64,000 bases of DNA from Prochlorococcus sp. AG-388-A01 (GTDB lineage Bacteria > Cyanobacteriota > Cyanobacteriia > PCC-6307 > Cyanobiaceae): assembly GCA_003279945.1 (NCBI GenBank), contig QCGK01000006.1, forward strand, positions 27,562-91,561, in the 5' to 3' direction. Below, in pieces: positions 10,957 to 23,114 of this stretch. The notes under the pieces are model-generated. The model was given only the letters and a program-made list of their open reading frames with translations, was not told where the DNA came from and did not search any database. Position 1 is the first letter of the stretch. Every line of letters starts with the position of its first letter. The position numbers and the translations under genes are program-made.

Positions 10957-11853
10957 ATGTCATTAAAACTAGACGGTAAAAAATTATCTCTTGAAATTGA
11001 GGAAAAATTATATAATTATATTTCTAGTAATGAAAAAATTGCAAAAAGAGCTCCTGGTTTAGCCGTAATAAGAATAGGTGAAGACCCTGCCAGTGGTGTT
11101 TATGTTAAGAACAAGGAAAAGGCATGTTCAAGAGTTGGGATAAAGAGCTTCATCTTCCATCTAGAAGATAATGTAGATCAAAAAGAAGTTGAACAATTAA
11201 TAAACAAACTAAACTTCGACAATGATATTGATGGAATGTTGCTACAACTCCCCATCCCAAAAAAGTTTGATGAACAAAGACTGATAAGTTATATCAATCC
11301 AAACAAAGATGTAGATGGTTTAAATGAAAAAAACATCGGTAAACTAGTAAAAAATGAGCCTGCGATGAGATCTTGTACACCCGCAGGAATTATCAATTTA
11401 TTAAGATCCCAAAATATTACAATTGAAGGTAAGAAAATTGTTGTTATTGGAAGAAGTTTACTAGTTGGGAAACCCCTATCGCTTATGTTGTTGAATCTTA
11501 ATGGGACGGTAACAATCACTCATTCAAAAACACTAAATTTAAATAAGATCTGTAAAGAAGCTGACATACTAATTGCTGCCGCAGGAAAACCTAATCTTAT
11601 AGATTCTAGTTTTGTGAAAGAGGGAGCAGTAATTATTGATGTTGGGATACATAGATTAAAAAGTTCCGACAAAAATAAAACCAGATTATGTGGAGATGTA
11701 TTATTAGAGGATGTTATTCCTAAAGTATTTGCTTACACGCCTGTACCAGGTGGAGTTGGACCAATGACAGTAACAATGTTACTAGTAAATACTATTTTTA
11801 GTTGGCAAAAACAATTTGGTTTATCATCAACTCTTAATAACCTTCTGCCATAA
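10957..11853 (+). CDS. folD: Methylenetetrahydrofolate dehydrogenase / cyclohydrolase
   Basis: [54 protein letters not shown]. Confidence 0.97.
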   Translation: MSLKLDGKKLSLEIEEKLYNYISSNEKIAKRAPGLAVIRIGEDPASGVYVKNKEKACSRVGIKSFIFHLEDNVDQKEVEQLINKLNFDNDIDGMLLQLPIPKKFDEQRLISYINPNKDVDGLNEKNIGKLVKNEPAMRSCTPAGIINLLRSQNITIEGKKIVVIGRSLLVGKPLSLMLLNLNGTVTITHSKTLNLNKICKEADILIAAAGKPNLIDSSFVKEGAVIIDVGIHRLKSSDKNKTRLCGDVLLEDVIPKVFAYTPVPGGVGPMTVTMLLVNTIFSWQKQFGLSSTLNNLLP

Positions 11854-11890
11854 ACCCTAAGATGAAAAAAATTATTACTAAAGGTATAAA

Positions 11891-12793
11891 ATGACTGAAG
11901 TTATAGATAATATTTCTGATTTTGACAAATATCTAAAAAACACAAAAAATGTTGTAGAAGAAGCACTTGATTTCTCCCTAGGCCCTGAGAATCCAGAAAT
12001 ACTTAGAGAATCAATGAGATATTCCCTTTTAGCTGGAGGGAAAAGAATACGTCCAATTTTATGTTTAGCATCTTGTTCACTGGCTGGAGGAGAACCCTCA
12101 TTAGCTGTTCCTACTGCAGTAGCGATAGAAATGATTCATACAATGTCCTTGATTCATGATGATTTGCCCGCTATGGATAATGATGACTTGAGGAGAGGAA
12201 GACCAACAAACCATAAAGTATATGGAGATGCAATAGCTATTCTTGCAGGAGATGCTTTATTAACAAGAGCCTTCGAAATGGTCTCTTTAAGAAGTCCAGG
12301 AGTTGATCCAAATAGATTATTAAATGTAATCGGTGAACTCTCCTTGGTTGCAGGCGCACCGGGTTTAGTCGGAGGACAAGTTGTTGATTTAGAATGCGAA
12401 GGCAAAGAAGTTGACCTTGAAACCCTAGAGTACATTCATCTGCATAAGACTGGGGCTTTACTAAAAGCTTGTGTAAGAACTGGTGCGATGATTGCAGGTG
12501 CTAACGAAAAACTATTGCAAGCTCTGACAACATATGCAGAGGGTATCGGATTAGCCTTTCAGATTATAGATGATATTCTTGATTTAACTTCAAGCAGCGA
12601 AAAGCTTGGTAAAACTGCCGGTAAAGATCTTTTAGCTGACAAAACTACATACCCTAAATTACTTGGAATGGAAGAATCAAAGAAAAGAGCATTTGATTTA
12701 GTAGAAAAAGCAAAAAAAGCACTTGAACCTTGGGGTTCAGACGCAAAGTATTTACTATCCTTAGCTGACTTTATTACAAATAGAGACCGATAA
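11891..12793 (+). CDS. crtE: Geranylgeranyl pyrophosphate synthase
   Basis: [15 protein letters not shown], first Asp-rich motif [19 protein letters not shown], second motif IIDDILD. Confidence 0.95.
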   Translation: MTEVIDNISDFDKYLKNTKNVVEEALDFSLGPENPEILRESMRYSLLAGGKRIRPILCLASCSLAGGEPSLAVPTAVAIEMIHTMSLIHDDLPAMDNDDLRRGRPTNHKVYGDAIAILAGDALLTRAFEMVSLRSPGVDPNRLLNVIGELSLVAGAPGLVGGQVVDLECEGKEVDLETLEYIHLHKTGALLKACVRTGAMIAGANEKLLQALTTYAEGIGLAFQIIDDILDLTSSSEKLGKTAGKDLLADKTTYPKLLGMEESKKRAFDLVEKAKKALEPWGSDAKYLLSLADFITNRDR

Positions 12794-12806
12794 ATAATTT
12801 CAATTT

Positions 12807-13286
12807 ATGTCTGAGTTTTTTGCCTTTTTTAATAATTCTGTTCTTTTTTGGAGTTTATTATCCTGTTTACTAGCTCAATTTTTTAAAGTCATATTTAATT
12901 TCTTTTCAACCGGGGAGGTGAGATTTAGAATTATGTTTGAGACGGGAGGTATGCCTTCAAGTCATTCCGCCTTAATAACTGGTGTCGCTTCGGGTATGGG
13001 CTTTGAATTAGGATTTGATAGCTCAATATTTGCTTTATCAGTTGCCATAGCACTTATAGTTATGTATGACGCTAGTGGTGTCAGAAAATCAGCTGGGGTT
13101 CAAGCTGCAGAAATTAATAAACTAACAAAGAAACTAGATCCTCAATCTGAAGTACTTTTAAAAGAAACCCTTGGCCATACTAAAATCGAGGTTCTGGTAG
13201 GGAGTTTTTTAGGACCATTAATTACTTTACCCGGGATGTTTTTTTTAGGTTCCCCTTTTAAAATATTTAGTTTGATAATAAATTAA
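12807..13286 (+). CDS. Divergent PAP2 (DUF212) family membrane protein
   Basis: GGMPSSHSALITG, YDASGVRKSAGVQAAEIN motifs. Confidence 0.8.
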   Translation: MSEFFAFFNNSVLFWSLLSCLLAQFFKVIFNFFSTGEVRFRIMFETGGMPSSHSALITGVASGMGFELGFDSSIFALSVAIALIVMYDASGVRKSAGVQAAEINKLTKKLDPQSEVLLKETLGHTKIEVLVGSFLGPLITLPGMFFLGSPFKIFSLIIN

Positions 13287-14674
13287 GAATTCTTTGAATT
13301 ACCATTTTGGATAGCATCTACAAGGTTTTTTGCAATTTCTGGAGAACTTGGAAAATGTAAGTGAATCCAACTTGCATGTAATTTATTATCAAAAAAGCCT
13401 TCATTTTTGTATTCAGTATCCCAAGATTTGATTTGCCATGGGGAAGAGAGTTTATCCTGATGATCAGCATTTCTTAAGTCAAATTCAGATGAATTATTTT
13501 CAATTTCCCAATAATGAAATTCATGTCCTTTAATTAATTGATTTTGTTTAACGATCGGAGTGTCTTTTAAACCTTCGATGTATCGATAACCTACTGAAAG
13601 TTTACTTTTTTTTGATCTAAAAGGTAGGATTCCACTCATTTTATGATTATTACCATTTTCATCTTTTATGGAGTCTCCTAAAATCATCATCCCTCCACAC
13701 TCTGCATATATAAATCCATTTTTTCGGAATTTCCTTAACGAATTTAAACTTTTTCTAGAGTTACTTATATGATCTGCATATTTTTCAGGGAACCCCCCTG
13801 GAATAATTAAGGAAGAGGCCTCATGAGGTATTTCTTCATCATCATAAATACTCCATGTACTCAAAGGAATTCCTATTTCACTCAAAAACTCCTTAGTTTC
13901 AGGGTATTGAAAATGAAAGATTTTATCTTCTACAATTGCGATAGGTTTTCCATTATCTATTTTAAAATCTTCAAAACTAAAAGAATTAAATATTTTCTTT
14001 TGAGGAGATATCAGAAATTTACATAGAGAAAATACATCAAGATTTCTTTCCGCGAAACTTGCAAAATATTCAACATCAATTTCTTTGCCATTATCCAATG
14101 GAGATATCAAGCCTAAATTAGCTTTGCTTAAAGTTATTTTTGAATCAGACGGTAAAAAACCAAGAATTTCGATATCTTCATTTTTAAAAACTTCTTCGAT
14201 TAATTTTTTATGTCTATCTGAATTTACGTTGTTAAATATAATTCCTGCTATTGACAACTCACTATCGAAATCTCTGAAACCTCGAACAGTTGCCAAAAGA
14301 GAAGCTACTTGACCCCTAGCATTAATAATAAAAATTACTGGAGCATTAAGAATTTTGGCAACATATGCCGTGCTTGAATAAGTTGTTGACCCTAATCCAT
14401 CAAATAGGCCCATTGCTCCTTCAATTAATGAGAATTCATATTTTGAAGAATGTTTAAAAAAACTTTCTTGAACCCATTCTTCACCACTTAAAAAAATATC
14501 TAAATTCCTACAAATAGGTTGACCAATTGAACTAAGTTGTTGTTGATCAAGGTAATCTGGGCCGACCTTGAAAGTTTGCATCTTTATACCTTTTGAAAAA
14601 GCCCAAGAAGATATCAAAAGAGATAAAGTGGTTTTCCCACTATCCGTTGAAGGAGAAGATATTACACAAGACAT
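13283..14674 (-). CDS. cobB: Cobyrinic acid a,c-diamide synthase
   Basis: Walker-A-like SSPSTDSGKTTLSLL, IEGAMGLFDG, class I GATase-like YAECGGMMILGD. Confidence 0.9.
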   Translation of the reverse strand: MSCVISSPSTDSGKTTLSLLISSWAFSKGIKMQTFKVGPDYLDQQQLSSIGQPICRNLDIFLSGEEWVQESFFKHSSKYEFSLIEGAMGLFDGLGSTTYSSTAYVAKILNAPVIFIINARGQVASLLATVRGFRDFDSELSIAGIIFNNVNSDRHKKLIEEVFKNEDIEILGFLPSDSKITLSKANLGLISPLDNGKEIDVEYFASFAERNLDVFSLCKFLISPQKKIFNSFSFEDFKIDNGKPIAIVEDKIFHFQYPETKEFLSEIGIPLSTWSIYDDEEIPHEASSLIIPGGFPEKYADHISNSRKSLNSLRKFRKNGFIYAECGGMMILGDSIKDENGNNHKMSGILPFRSKKSKLSVGYRYIEGLKDTPIVKQNQLIKGHEFHYWEIENNSSEFDLRNADHQDKLSSPWQIKSWDTEYKNEGFFDNKLHASWIHLHFPSSPEIAKNLVDAIQNGNSKNS

Positions 14675-14677
14675 TTA

Positions 14678-15979
14678 TTAGTTATTAAAACCATTAAATA
14701 TTTGAAGGGCTATTTTAATAGCATTTTCAAAAAGAGGACTTGTATTACCTCTACTACTTCCCAATAATTTACTCACATCATACTCTGATGAAGAAAAAGA
14801 ATTTGGAACAACTTGTTCTATTAATTCCATATTAGCCATTCCGCCTGCTTCAAGTCTCATACATTCCACTGACTCACATCCAAGTATCACACAAGTGTTA
14901 TTTTTTTGAACATCACTAATTTTTGAAATCAACCTCAATCCAATTACTTGTCCTAAGTGAATACTTGGATTACCCAACGGTAAAGGATTAATAAAAGTAG
15001 AAATTTTTTCGCCATTAATTCTCTCAAATTCTATTTTTGTTGATTCTTTATCCTTTTTAACTTTTAGAAAAGACCAACCAAGTTTATCGCTAATCCATGA
15101 GATCAAAAACAAACCTTGAATAAGGTGATTTCCCGCGATATCAATATCAATATCAGTAATATGATCTAAAATTGCTCTCCTCGATGGGGGATCAAAAATC
15201 ATCGCCAATGATTCTCTCCAATTTTTTAACCTAACCCAATTTAAATCATTAATAGCTTTATTTGATTTTTTTAATTGATCTAAAACTTTTAAACATCTGT
15301 TAGGCGAACCAAGAGCAGTATCGATTATTAACCTTACACCATGATTAGTAAAGTATTCGAAAATATCAGGCGATTCATCCAAGCTTCCATTCCACCACAA
15401 CCAAGAAGGTAATTCATCAATAGATAATTCATCAATTATTTTTAATCCTTGATGGGTTATTGAGGCAGAGTCACCCCTGATAACAACTAAATCCCCACAT
15501 ATAGGTTGCATAGTTGGACTATCACTTAATGGACAGTAAGCAGATACAAAAGTTTTGATATCTGAAGTTTTATTTAAAGTTGGCGCTAAAGTTATTAATC
15601 TCCTTGGATTTAATGTACTTATTGATGATTCAAAAAATTGTCCTCTAAAGTCTTCAAAATCTTTATTAGATAAATTTTCCTTCAACAAATTCAATAATTC
15701 TTCACTATAAAGAGAAGTATTAATAGGGAGTCCTTTATCAAGAATAAATTTTTTGGCAACTTCAATTATCTCAAGACTTAAATTTCCAGTAATTGGTCCT
15801 TTTATTAATCCTTTTTGCACTAAACATTGTTCTAGCCAGGCAGGCTGCCAGACCATTAATGTAAATGTATTAGCTCCAGTATTATCATTATCTTCTGAAA
15901 TCCATAATTTATTAAGGTAATTAGAAATTTCCTGATAAGGAAGCTCTAAGGGAGTTTGCAGTGTTAATTGAGGTTTCAT
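14678..15979 (-). CDS. opcA: Glucose-6-phosphate dehydrogenase assembly protein OpcA
   Basis: 433 aa OpcA-like; directly downstream of zwf in the same orientation, the conserved cyanobacterial arrangement. Confidence 0.88.
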   Translation of the reverse strand: MKPQLTLQTPLELPYQEISNYLNKLWISEDNDNTGANTFTLMVWQPAWLEQCLVQKGLIKGPITGNLSLEIIEVAKKFILDKGLPINTSLYSEELLNLLKENLSNKDFEDFRGQFFESSISTLNPRRLITLAPTLNKTSDIKTFVSAYCPLSDSPTMQPICGDLVVIRGDSASITHQGLKIIDELSIDELPSWLWWNGSLDESPDIFEYFTNHGVRLIIDTALGSPNRCLKVLDQLKKSNKAINDLNWVRLKNWRESLAMIFDPPSRRAILDHITDIDIDIAGNHLIQGLFLISWISDKLGWSFLKVKKDKESTKIEFERINGEKISTFINPLPLGNPSIHLGQVIGLRLISKISDVQKNNTCVILGCESVECMRLEAGGMANMELIEQVVPNSFSSSEYDVSKLLGSSRGNTSPLFENAIKIALQIFNGFNN

Positions 15980-15981
15980 TT

Positions 15982-17505
15982 TTAGGGTCTGCGCCAGAAA
16001 ATATTATCTTTTGAAAGTAATTGATCAGACTCAGGAGGTCCCCATGTCATGGATTCATAATTAAAAATAGGTAACTTCCAAGGAGAATTATCCATTAATT
16101 CAATTAATGGCGTATAAAGTTTCCACGCAGCCTCTACTTCATCACTTCTCGTAAATAAGGTTGGATCAGATAGCATCGCATCAGCTAATAATCGTACATA
16201 GCCTTCATCTGAGGGTTCTCCAAATGATTCATCATAGGAAAATTCCATCTCAACAGGTCTAGATTTCATTCCAGAACCTGGTGATTTTACCTCGAATTTA
16301 AAAGTTGCACCTTCGTTTGGTTGAATTCTAAGAACAAGTTGATTTGGTGCAGGATTTATTATTGTTGATTCAAATAAATGAACCGGAACGTCTTTAAAAG
16401 TCAAGACTATTTCTCCAAGTCTTTTCGGCAGTCTTTTTCCTGTTCTCAAATAAAAAGGTACCCCTTGCCATCGCCAGTTATCGACGAAAACTTTTGCTGC
16501 AATGTAAGTTTCTGTAGTGCTATTACAATGCACACCATCTTCCTGCCTATATCCTTTGAGTCGATTTGAGATATTTCCTCCCTCTCCATATTGACCTCTT
16601 ATGCAACAATTCCACGGTTCATTTTCGTCAGCAAGTTTTGAAGCTTGAAGAACCTTTGCTTTTTCATTTCTTATTGCTTCTGGTTCGAATTTCCCAGGAG
16701 GTTCCATAGCAGTAACAGCAAGCATTTGAGTCATATGATTTTGAAGCATATCTCTTAAAGCGCCTGAGCTTTCGTAATAACCTGCTCTATCTTCAACACC
16801 TACTGTTTCAGATGAAGTAATTTGAACGCTTGATATATAATTTCGGTTCCAGATTGGTTCAAAAATTGTATTAGCGAACCTCAAAACAAGAATGTTTTGA
16901 ACTGTCTCTTTACCTAAATAATGATCAATCCTGTAAATCTGATTTTCTTCAGCACAACTTTGGACAATCTTGTTCAATTTTTTTGCACTTGAGTAATCTT
17001 TACCAAAAGGTTTTTCAATCACTAAACGGCTTTTCTTAGGGTCATCTAAAAGGCCAGCTGCTTTAAGAGCTTTACATCCACCTGCATAGAAATTCGGCGA
17101 AACTGATAAATAAAATGTTCTATTTCCATGAGTAGCTTGTCTTTTATCAATTTCATTTAATCTTTTAGAAAGCTTTATGACATGATCACTTTTTTGTAAG
17201 TCAACTGGTTCATAGAAAAGATAATTAGAAAATTGTTCCCATTCTTTTTCTTTCCCAGATATTTGATTAGAGAGCTTTACTTTCATCTTTTCTCTAAACT
17301 CAATATCAGTCCAAGGTCTTCTCGCGCAACCGACTATTCCAAATTCACTTGGAATTCTTCTTTGCAAATAGAGTTCAAATAAGGCTGGTATTAATTTTCT
17401 ATGAGTTAGGTCTCCACTAGCACCAAAGATTACTAAGCATTGAGGAGATATTACTCTTTCCTGACGTAAACCTAATCTAAGAGGATTACTTAAAGTTGAA
17501 AGCAT
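15982..17505 (-). CDS. zwf: Glucose-6-phosphate 1-dehydrogenase
   Basis: VIFGASGDLTHRKLIPALFELY, RIDHYLGKETVQN. Confidence 0.97.
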   Translation of the reverse strand: MLSTLSNPLRLGLRQERVISPQCLVIFGASGDLTHRKLIPALFELYLQRRIPSEFGIVGCARRPWTDIEFREKMKVKLSNQISGKEKEWEQFSNYLFYEPVDLQKSDHVIKLSKRLNEIDKRQATHGNRTFYLSVSPNFYAGGCKALKAAGLLDDPKKSRLVIEKPFGKDYSSAKKLNKIVQSCAEENQIYRIDHYLGKETVQNILVLRFANTIFEPIWNRNYISSVQITSSETVGVEDRAGYYESSGALRDMLQNHMTQMLAVTAMEPPGKFEPEAIRNEKAKVLQASKLADENEPWNCCIRGQYGEGGNISNRLKGYRQEDGVHCNSTTETYIAAKVFVDNWRWQGVPFYLRTGKRLPKRLGEIVLTFKDVPVHLFESTIINPAPNQLVLRIQPNEGATFKFEVKSPGSGMKSRPVEMEFSYDESFGEPSDEGYVRLLADAMLSDPTLFTRSDEVEAAWKLYTPLIELMDNSPWKLPIFNYESMTWGPPESDQLLSKDNIFWRRP

Positions 17506-17616
17506 ATTTTTAATGTTCTTTTTTTTAAAATCCTCTTTTTTTCGAAGATTAGCTACTTATTGTGTCTAAACCAAAAAGTATCACGTAAGTTTAAGCTGAA
17601 CTCTAATCTCGGATAT

Positions 17617-18768
<1,152 letters not shown>

Positions 18769-18925
18769 TTATCAATTTGTAGTTTAATTTGTAGTGATTT
18801 TATAAAAATGGTTACGTTTTGAGATCGGAATAAATAAAAGAAATTATTTTTATTTTTCAGAATTTGTTGCTTTTATCTGTATAGTTACACAGAAATAATT
18901 TTTTATCTCATTAAAAAATTCATTT

Positions 18926-19462
18926 ATGAATAATTCTCAAGAATCATTAGATCATTCTAAAAAAGATGATTACGGGACAATTGAGCAAACGATGGAAAAG
19001 CTTTCTGGTGGAACAAGAAGACTTGCTGCTCAACTAACTACTTCTGCGAGTTTGGATTCTTTGTGGAATGTTTTGACAGATTATGATCGACTAAATCTCT
19101 TCATACCAAATCTATTATCAAGCAAAAAAATATATCAAAAAGAGAATAATGTGCACCTAAAGCAAGTTGGGGCTCAGGATTTCTTAGGCATGAAATTTTC
19201 AGCTGAGGTAACTATTGACCTATTTGAAGAGAGAGAACTTGGACTTTTGAAATTCAATTTGATTAAAGGAGATTTCAGGAAGTTTGAAGGTAGTTGGAAA
19301 ATTCAAAGTATTAAAAATTCTTCAAAAAATTCATTAATTTATGATCTTACTGTTCAAGGTTGTCAGTGGATGCCAATTGGGATGATAGAAAAAAGACTAA
19401 AAAAAGATCTTTCAGAAAATTTAATTGCCGTTGATAGACAAGCTAAATCATCAATCAATTAG
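18926..19462 (+). CDS. SRPBCC (START/polyketide cyclase-like) family protein
   Basis: LDSLWNVLTDYDRLNLFIPNLLSSKKI...QVGAQDFLGMKFSAEVTIDLFEE: cyanobacterial SRPBCC cyclase/dehydrase pattern. Confidence 0.75.
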   Translation: MNNSQESLDHSKKDDYGTIEQTMEKLSGGTRRLAAQLTTSASLDSLWNVLTDYDRLNLFIPNLLSSKKIYQKENNVHLKQVGAQDFLGMKFSAEVTIDLFEERELGLLKFNLIKGDFRKFEGSWKIQSIKNSSKNSLIYDLTVQGCQWMPIGMIEKRLKKDLSENLIAVDRQAKSSIN

Positions 19463-19478
19463 TTTTAAATTTAAACAA

Positions 19479-19551
19479 TAGCCCCAAGGGGATTCGAACC
19501 CCTGTCGCCTCCGTGAAAGGGAGGTGTCCTAGGCCTCTAGACGATGGGGCC
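19479..19551 (-). tRNA. trnE: tRNA-Glu (anticodon TTC)
   Basis: 73-nt cloverleaf on minus strand: GGCCCCATCGTCTAGAGGCCTAGGACACCTCCCTTTCACGGAGGCGACAGGGGTTCGAATCCCCTTGGGGCTA; anticodon loop CTTTCAC. Confidence 0.95.
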
Positions 19552-19592
19552 AGGAAAATAGCATAACAGCTTATTAAAAATTAAGAGTAAGG

Positions 19593-20711
19593 CTATCCTT
19601 TCGTCAAGTATTGTTGCTCTTTATTTTGTCCTTGCCACACAGGGACAGTAAAATGGAAGCAGGAACCTACACCAACCTCAGATACGACCCATATTCTTCC
19701 TCCATGAACTTGTACTATTCTTCTGCATACAGATAAACCAATCCCAAATCCAGATGTCCCTTCAGAAGTCTGTGGCAGTCTAACTCTATCCAGAAAAATT
19801 CTTTTTTGCTCGCTCAAAGGAATACCTGCGCCTTTGTCACAAATTGTTATTTCTACCCATTGGTTTGTCTTGTGGATCATTGTAATTTTTAAAGATCCAT
19901 TGTCTTTAGAAAATTTAATGGCATTTTCAATTAAATTTAAAAATACTTGCCGCATTCTTCTTTGATCTGCGAATACGCTCGGTAGATCAGAGGGGATATC
20001 AGTATCAATTTCAATATTCCTTAATCTCCAGAATTTTTCTAATTCTAGTATTACTTCAGCACTAATATTACCTAAGTCAATTTTCTGAGGATTAAACAAA
20101 GCTTCCCATTTGGTTGTTCCAACCTCTAAGAGGTCCTGAGATAAAAGTTCAATCTCTTCTAGTCGCCTTTTAATTACCTCTTGTAATTTTGAAATATCTA
20201 TTTGCCCAAGTTTTTGACTTTGAACAGCCAAAGTGGCTGCAGTCAATGGTGTTCTTAATTCATGTGCAACCATTCTTAATAATCTTTCCTGAGACTCTAT
20301 TCTTTTTGTTAATGTCTCATTCTCTTGCCTTAAAACTAAAAGTTCCTCTTCCAAAAGAAATTCTTTTTGAGTTCTTATTGAATCAATTTTGGAAGGTTGC
20401 AAATTTATTCCTAGATTTTTTGTTAAGCCATCTTGTGTCCACCTTGGTAACCATTTCTGCAACTGAGAGCAAATATTACTTCCAGCAAATATTTGCTTTG
20501 GAGCTGGGGAAAGCTTTATGAGGGCAGGAATAGCAACTAATCTATGTAATTCGAGGAGTTCTGGCTGTTCTGCGGGATCAGATATCTGAAGAGATATCTC
20601 AAATTGACAATCATCTGATTCTAAATAAGCTATCAAGGACTTAATATCACTACTAGAAAGTTGATTTCTAGCGGCAACAAGTATTAATTTTAGCTCTTTT
20701 TTATCATTCAA
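19593..20711 (-). CDS. sasA: Adaptive-response / clock output sensor histidine kinase SasA
   Basis: KaiB-like N-terminal domain ([26 protein letters not shown]), H-box [17 protein letters not shown], HATPase [10 protein letters not shown]...[18 protein letters not shown]. Confidence 0.92.
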   Translation of the reverse strand: MNDKKELKLILVAARNQLSSSDIKSLIAYLESDDCQFEISLQISDPAEQPELLELHRLVAIPALIKLSPAPKQIFAGSNICSQLQKWLPRWTQDGLTKNLGINLQPSKIDSIRTQKEFLLEEELLVLRQENETLTKRIESQERLLRMVAHELRTPLTAATLAVQSQKLGQIDISKLQEVIKRRLEEIELLSQDLLEVGTTKWEALFNPQKIDLGNISAEVILELEKFWRLRNIEIDTDIPSDLPSVFADQRRMRQVFLNLIENAIKFSKDNGSLKITMIHKTNQWVEITICDKGAGIPLSEQKRIFLDRVRLPQTSEGTSGFGIGLSVCRRIVQVHGGRIWVVSEVGVGSCFHFTVPVWQGQNKEQQYLTKG

Positions 20712-20817
20712 ATGATTTCCCCTGAAGTGTTGAAAAGCTGTTAATCTTTATAAACACATTAAGATATTTATTTTTATTCTACAAATAAGCTATGAAATAA
20801 ATAGGACTTATACATAT

Positions 20818-21360
20818 ATGGTTGTTATTAATCAAAAGAGAGATCTAAATTTTGGTGAAAATAATTCCCCAGAAATTAGTATAAATAGTAATTTAAAAAG
20901 GTGGTTTTCTAGAAATATTGGATTGTGGAAATCTAATAGGACCTATTTTCTTGATGAAGAGCAAAAAACTTATAACTTATGCATGAATATAAATATACAA
21001 GCCCTTAAAAATAAATCGGAATGGGAGTCACATTATAAATTCACATGGTATCCAGAAAAAAAATACAATTTCTTTAAAGAAAATCCACAATACAAAGAAC
21101 GAGGAGAAATGTTTGCATACTTAAAGGGACATCAGCTTATTAGAGAAAGTTTTTATCTAAGTAATGATGAAGGAATTTCAAATATCAAGCAAGTAGATGA
21201 ACACGAGATGATTTTTGAATCTTCTTATAAAGATTGGTATATTCTTGAACATACAAGACTAATCGATTCAGATAATTATAGATTCAGAGTTATATATTCA
21301 TGGAACAAAAATAAGTTAAAAATAGTAGAGAATCATCACGAAATAAGAATTTATAAGTAA
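20818..21360 (+). CDS. Conserved hypothetical; possible CpeS/CpcS-like lipocalin-fold protein
   Basis: 180 aa, RNIGLWKSNRTYFLDEEQKTYNL... resembles S-type phycobilin lyase/lipocalin patterns; weak. Confidence 0.4.
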   Translation: MVVINQKRDLNFGENNSPEISINSNLKRWFSRNIGLWKSNRTYFLDEEQKTYNLCMNINIQALKNKSEWESHYKFTWYPEKKYNFFKENPQYKERGEMFAYLKGHQLIRESFYLSNDEGISNIKQVDEHEMIFESSYKDWYILEHTRLIDSDNYRFRVIYSWNKNKLKIVENHHEIRIYK

Positions 21361-21416
21361 GTCGTTTCAAAGAATTAATAGTAAAAATGTTATCTTGAAA
21401 TAAATGTTATGAGTTA

Positions 21417-21857
21417 ATGGGTATTAATTTTTATTCAAAAAGAATTCTTAAATTTTTAAGTTTTAGCTTTATCGTAACCTTCAGTCTTTTTGAAATTATT
21501 ACAATCAATAAGCAACTTAAAGCAGAAAAAAATTTTGTTGCTGCTTCTGAAAAAGATCTATTCTTATATCGACAAATGGGAGCATCTTATCTTTGTATAG
21601 CTTCAAGAGCTGAAGTAGATTTTAATAAAGGTCTTGGGATTGCTAGTGCTACTTTTGCAAATGTAATAATTGGCAAGCATGGTGGAGCAATTAAAGAATT
21701 AGGAAATGAAAAACTTGACGAAAAAAAATTATATAATGCAGGAACATTTCAGATTGTTGGAAGTGCACTCAACATTTGTCCTGAAAGCATTCCAAAGAAG
21801 ATAAAAAATGATTATGAAAAAAGGTTAAAGCAACTTGTAAAGGAACGCAAAAAATAA
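21417..21857 (+). CDS. Conserved hypothetical secreted protein
   Basis: 146 aa with hydrophobic N-terminus (FLSFSFIVTFSLFEIITI) and soluble C-terminal part. Confidence 0.55.
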   Translation: MGINFYSKRILKFLSFSFIVTFSLFEIITINKQLKAEKNFVAASEKDLFLYRQMGASYLCIASRAEVDFNKGLGIASATFANVIIGKHGGAIKELGNEKLDEKKLYNAGTFQIVGSALNICPESIPKKIKNDYEKRLKQLVKERKK

Positions 21858-21866
21858 TCTTATAGA

Positions 21867-22862
21867 TTATCTGAACATTGAACTCACTGAACTCTCTTCA
21901 TGAATTCTCCAAATAGCTTCCCCCAACATATTTGCCACTGATAGAACCTTTAACTGAGGAAAACTATCTTTAACGATTAAGGGGATACTATTAGTGACTA
22001 TTACTTGCTCAAATAAATTTTTAGTACTTAATCTTTCATAAGAAGGTGGAGAAAATACTGCATGTGAAGCGCAAGCGAATATTCTCTTAGCACCTTCTTG
22101 TTTTAATAAATTCGCACCAGAACAAATAGTACCTCCAGTATCAATCATATCGTCAATAAGAATAGCCGTTTTTCCTTTAACTTCTCCAATGACTGTTAAA
22201 CTTTCAGCAACATTATGAGCTGCTCTTCTTTTATCAATTATTGCTAAAGGCGCGTCTTTCATTTGTTTTGCAAATGCTCTTGCTCTTGCGACTCCCCCAA
22301 CATCAGGGGAGACAACTACAACTTCCTCCAAATTCAAAGATTCCAAATAATCAATCAAAACAGGGGATCCGTAAATATGATCACATGGAATATCAAAATA
22401 ACCTTGAATCTGAGCCGAATGCAAATCCATTGCAAGAACTCTATCAACGCCTGATTTTTCTAATAAATTAGCAGTCAGTTTTGCAGTTATAGATTCTCTA
22501 CCAGAGGTCTTTCTGTCCGCCCTTGCATAACCAAAATAAGGGATTACGGCTGTTATTTGTCTAGCAGATGCTCTCTTGCAAGCATCAACCATAATCATTA
22601 GTTCCATTAAACTATCGTTAACTGGAGCGCATGTAGGTTGTATCAGGAAAACATCGCAACCTCTAATAGATTGCTGAATCTGAACATAAAGTTCTCCATC
22701 AGCAAATCTTTTAGATATTAAAGGTACATTTTCAATCCCTAAGTATGATGCAATTTCTTCAGCTAATTTAGGATTTGTTGTTCCGCTTACTAGCCTTAAT
22801 CTACTGTTAGTTAGATTAAAGTTAGATTCTTTATTTTGCACTGCCGTGATAAAACTTGTCAC
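21867..22862 (-). CDS. prs: Ribose-phosphate pyrophosphokinase
   Basis: RLVSGTTNPKLAEEIASYLG, RFADGELYVQI, DLHSAQIQGYFDIPCDHIYG, ILIDDMIDTGGTI. Confidence 0.97.
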   Translation of the reverse strand: MTSFITAVQNKESNFNLTNSRLRLVSGTTNPKLAEEIASYLGIENVPLISKRFADGELYVQIQQSIRGCDVFLIQPTCAPVNDSLMELMIMVDACKRASARQITAVIPYFGYARADRKTSGRESITAKLTANLLEKSGVDRVLAMDLHSAQIQGYFDIPCDHIYGSPVLIDYLESLNLEEVVVVSPDVGGVARARAFAKQMKDAPLAIIDKRRAAHNVAESLTVIGEVKGKTAILIDDMIDTGGTICSGANLLKQEGAKRIFACASHAVFSPPSYERLSTKNLFEQVIVTNSIPLIVKDSFPQLKVLSVANMLGEAIWRIHEESSVSSMFR

Positions 22863-23114
22863 GAAATTAGCATTATAAAACTATACACTTATCGTAGTCC
22901 TTTATATGAATTTCGCAAAAGATAATGACTAGATCTTTTCAAAATTCACATCTCTTAAGCAAAATGTAAACTAAAGTCTATTAAAAATTAGAATTTTTTT
23001 ATTATTTCTAATCAGCTTTAGGTAATTATTAGTCAATTAAAAAAAAATTGTATATTGTTGAACTTAGAGGATTAATAAACATTTAATAGTAAATAATAAA
23101 AATATAATTAAAAA

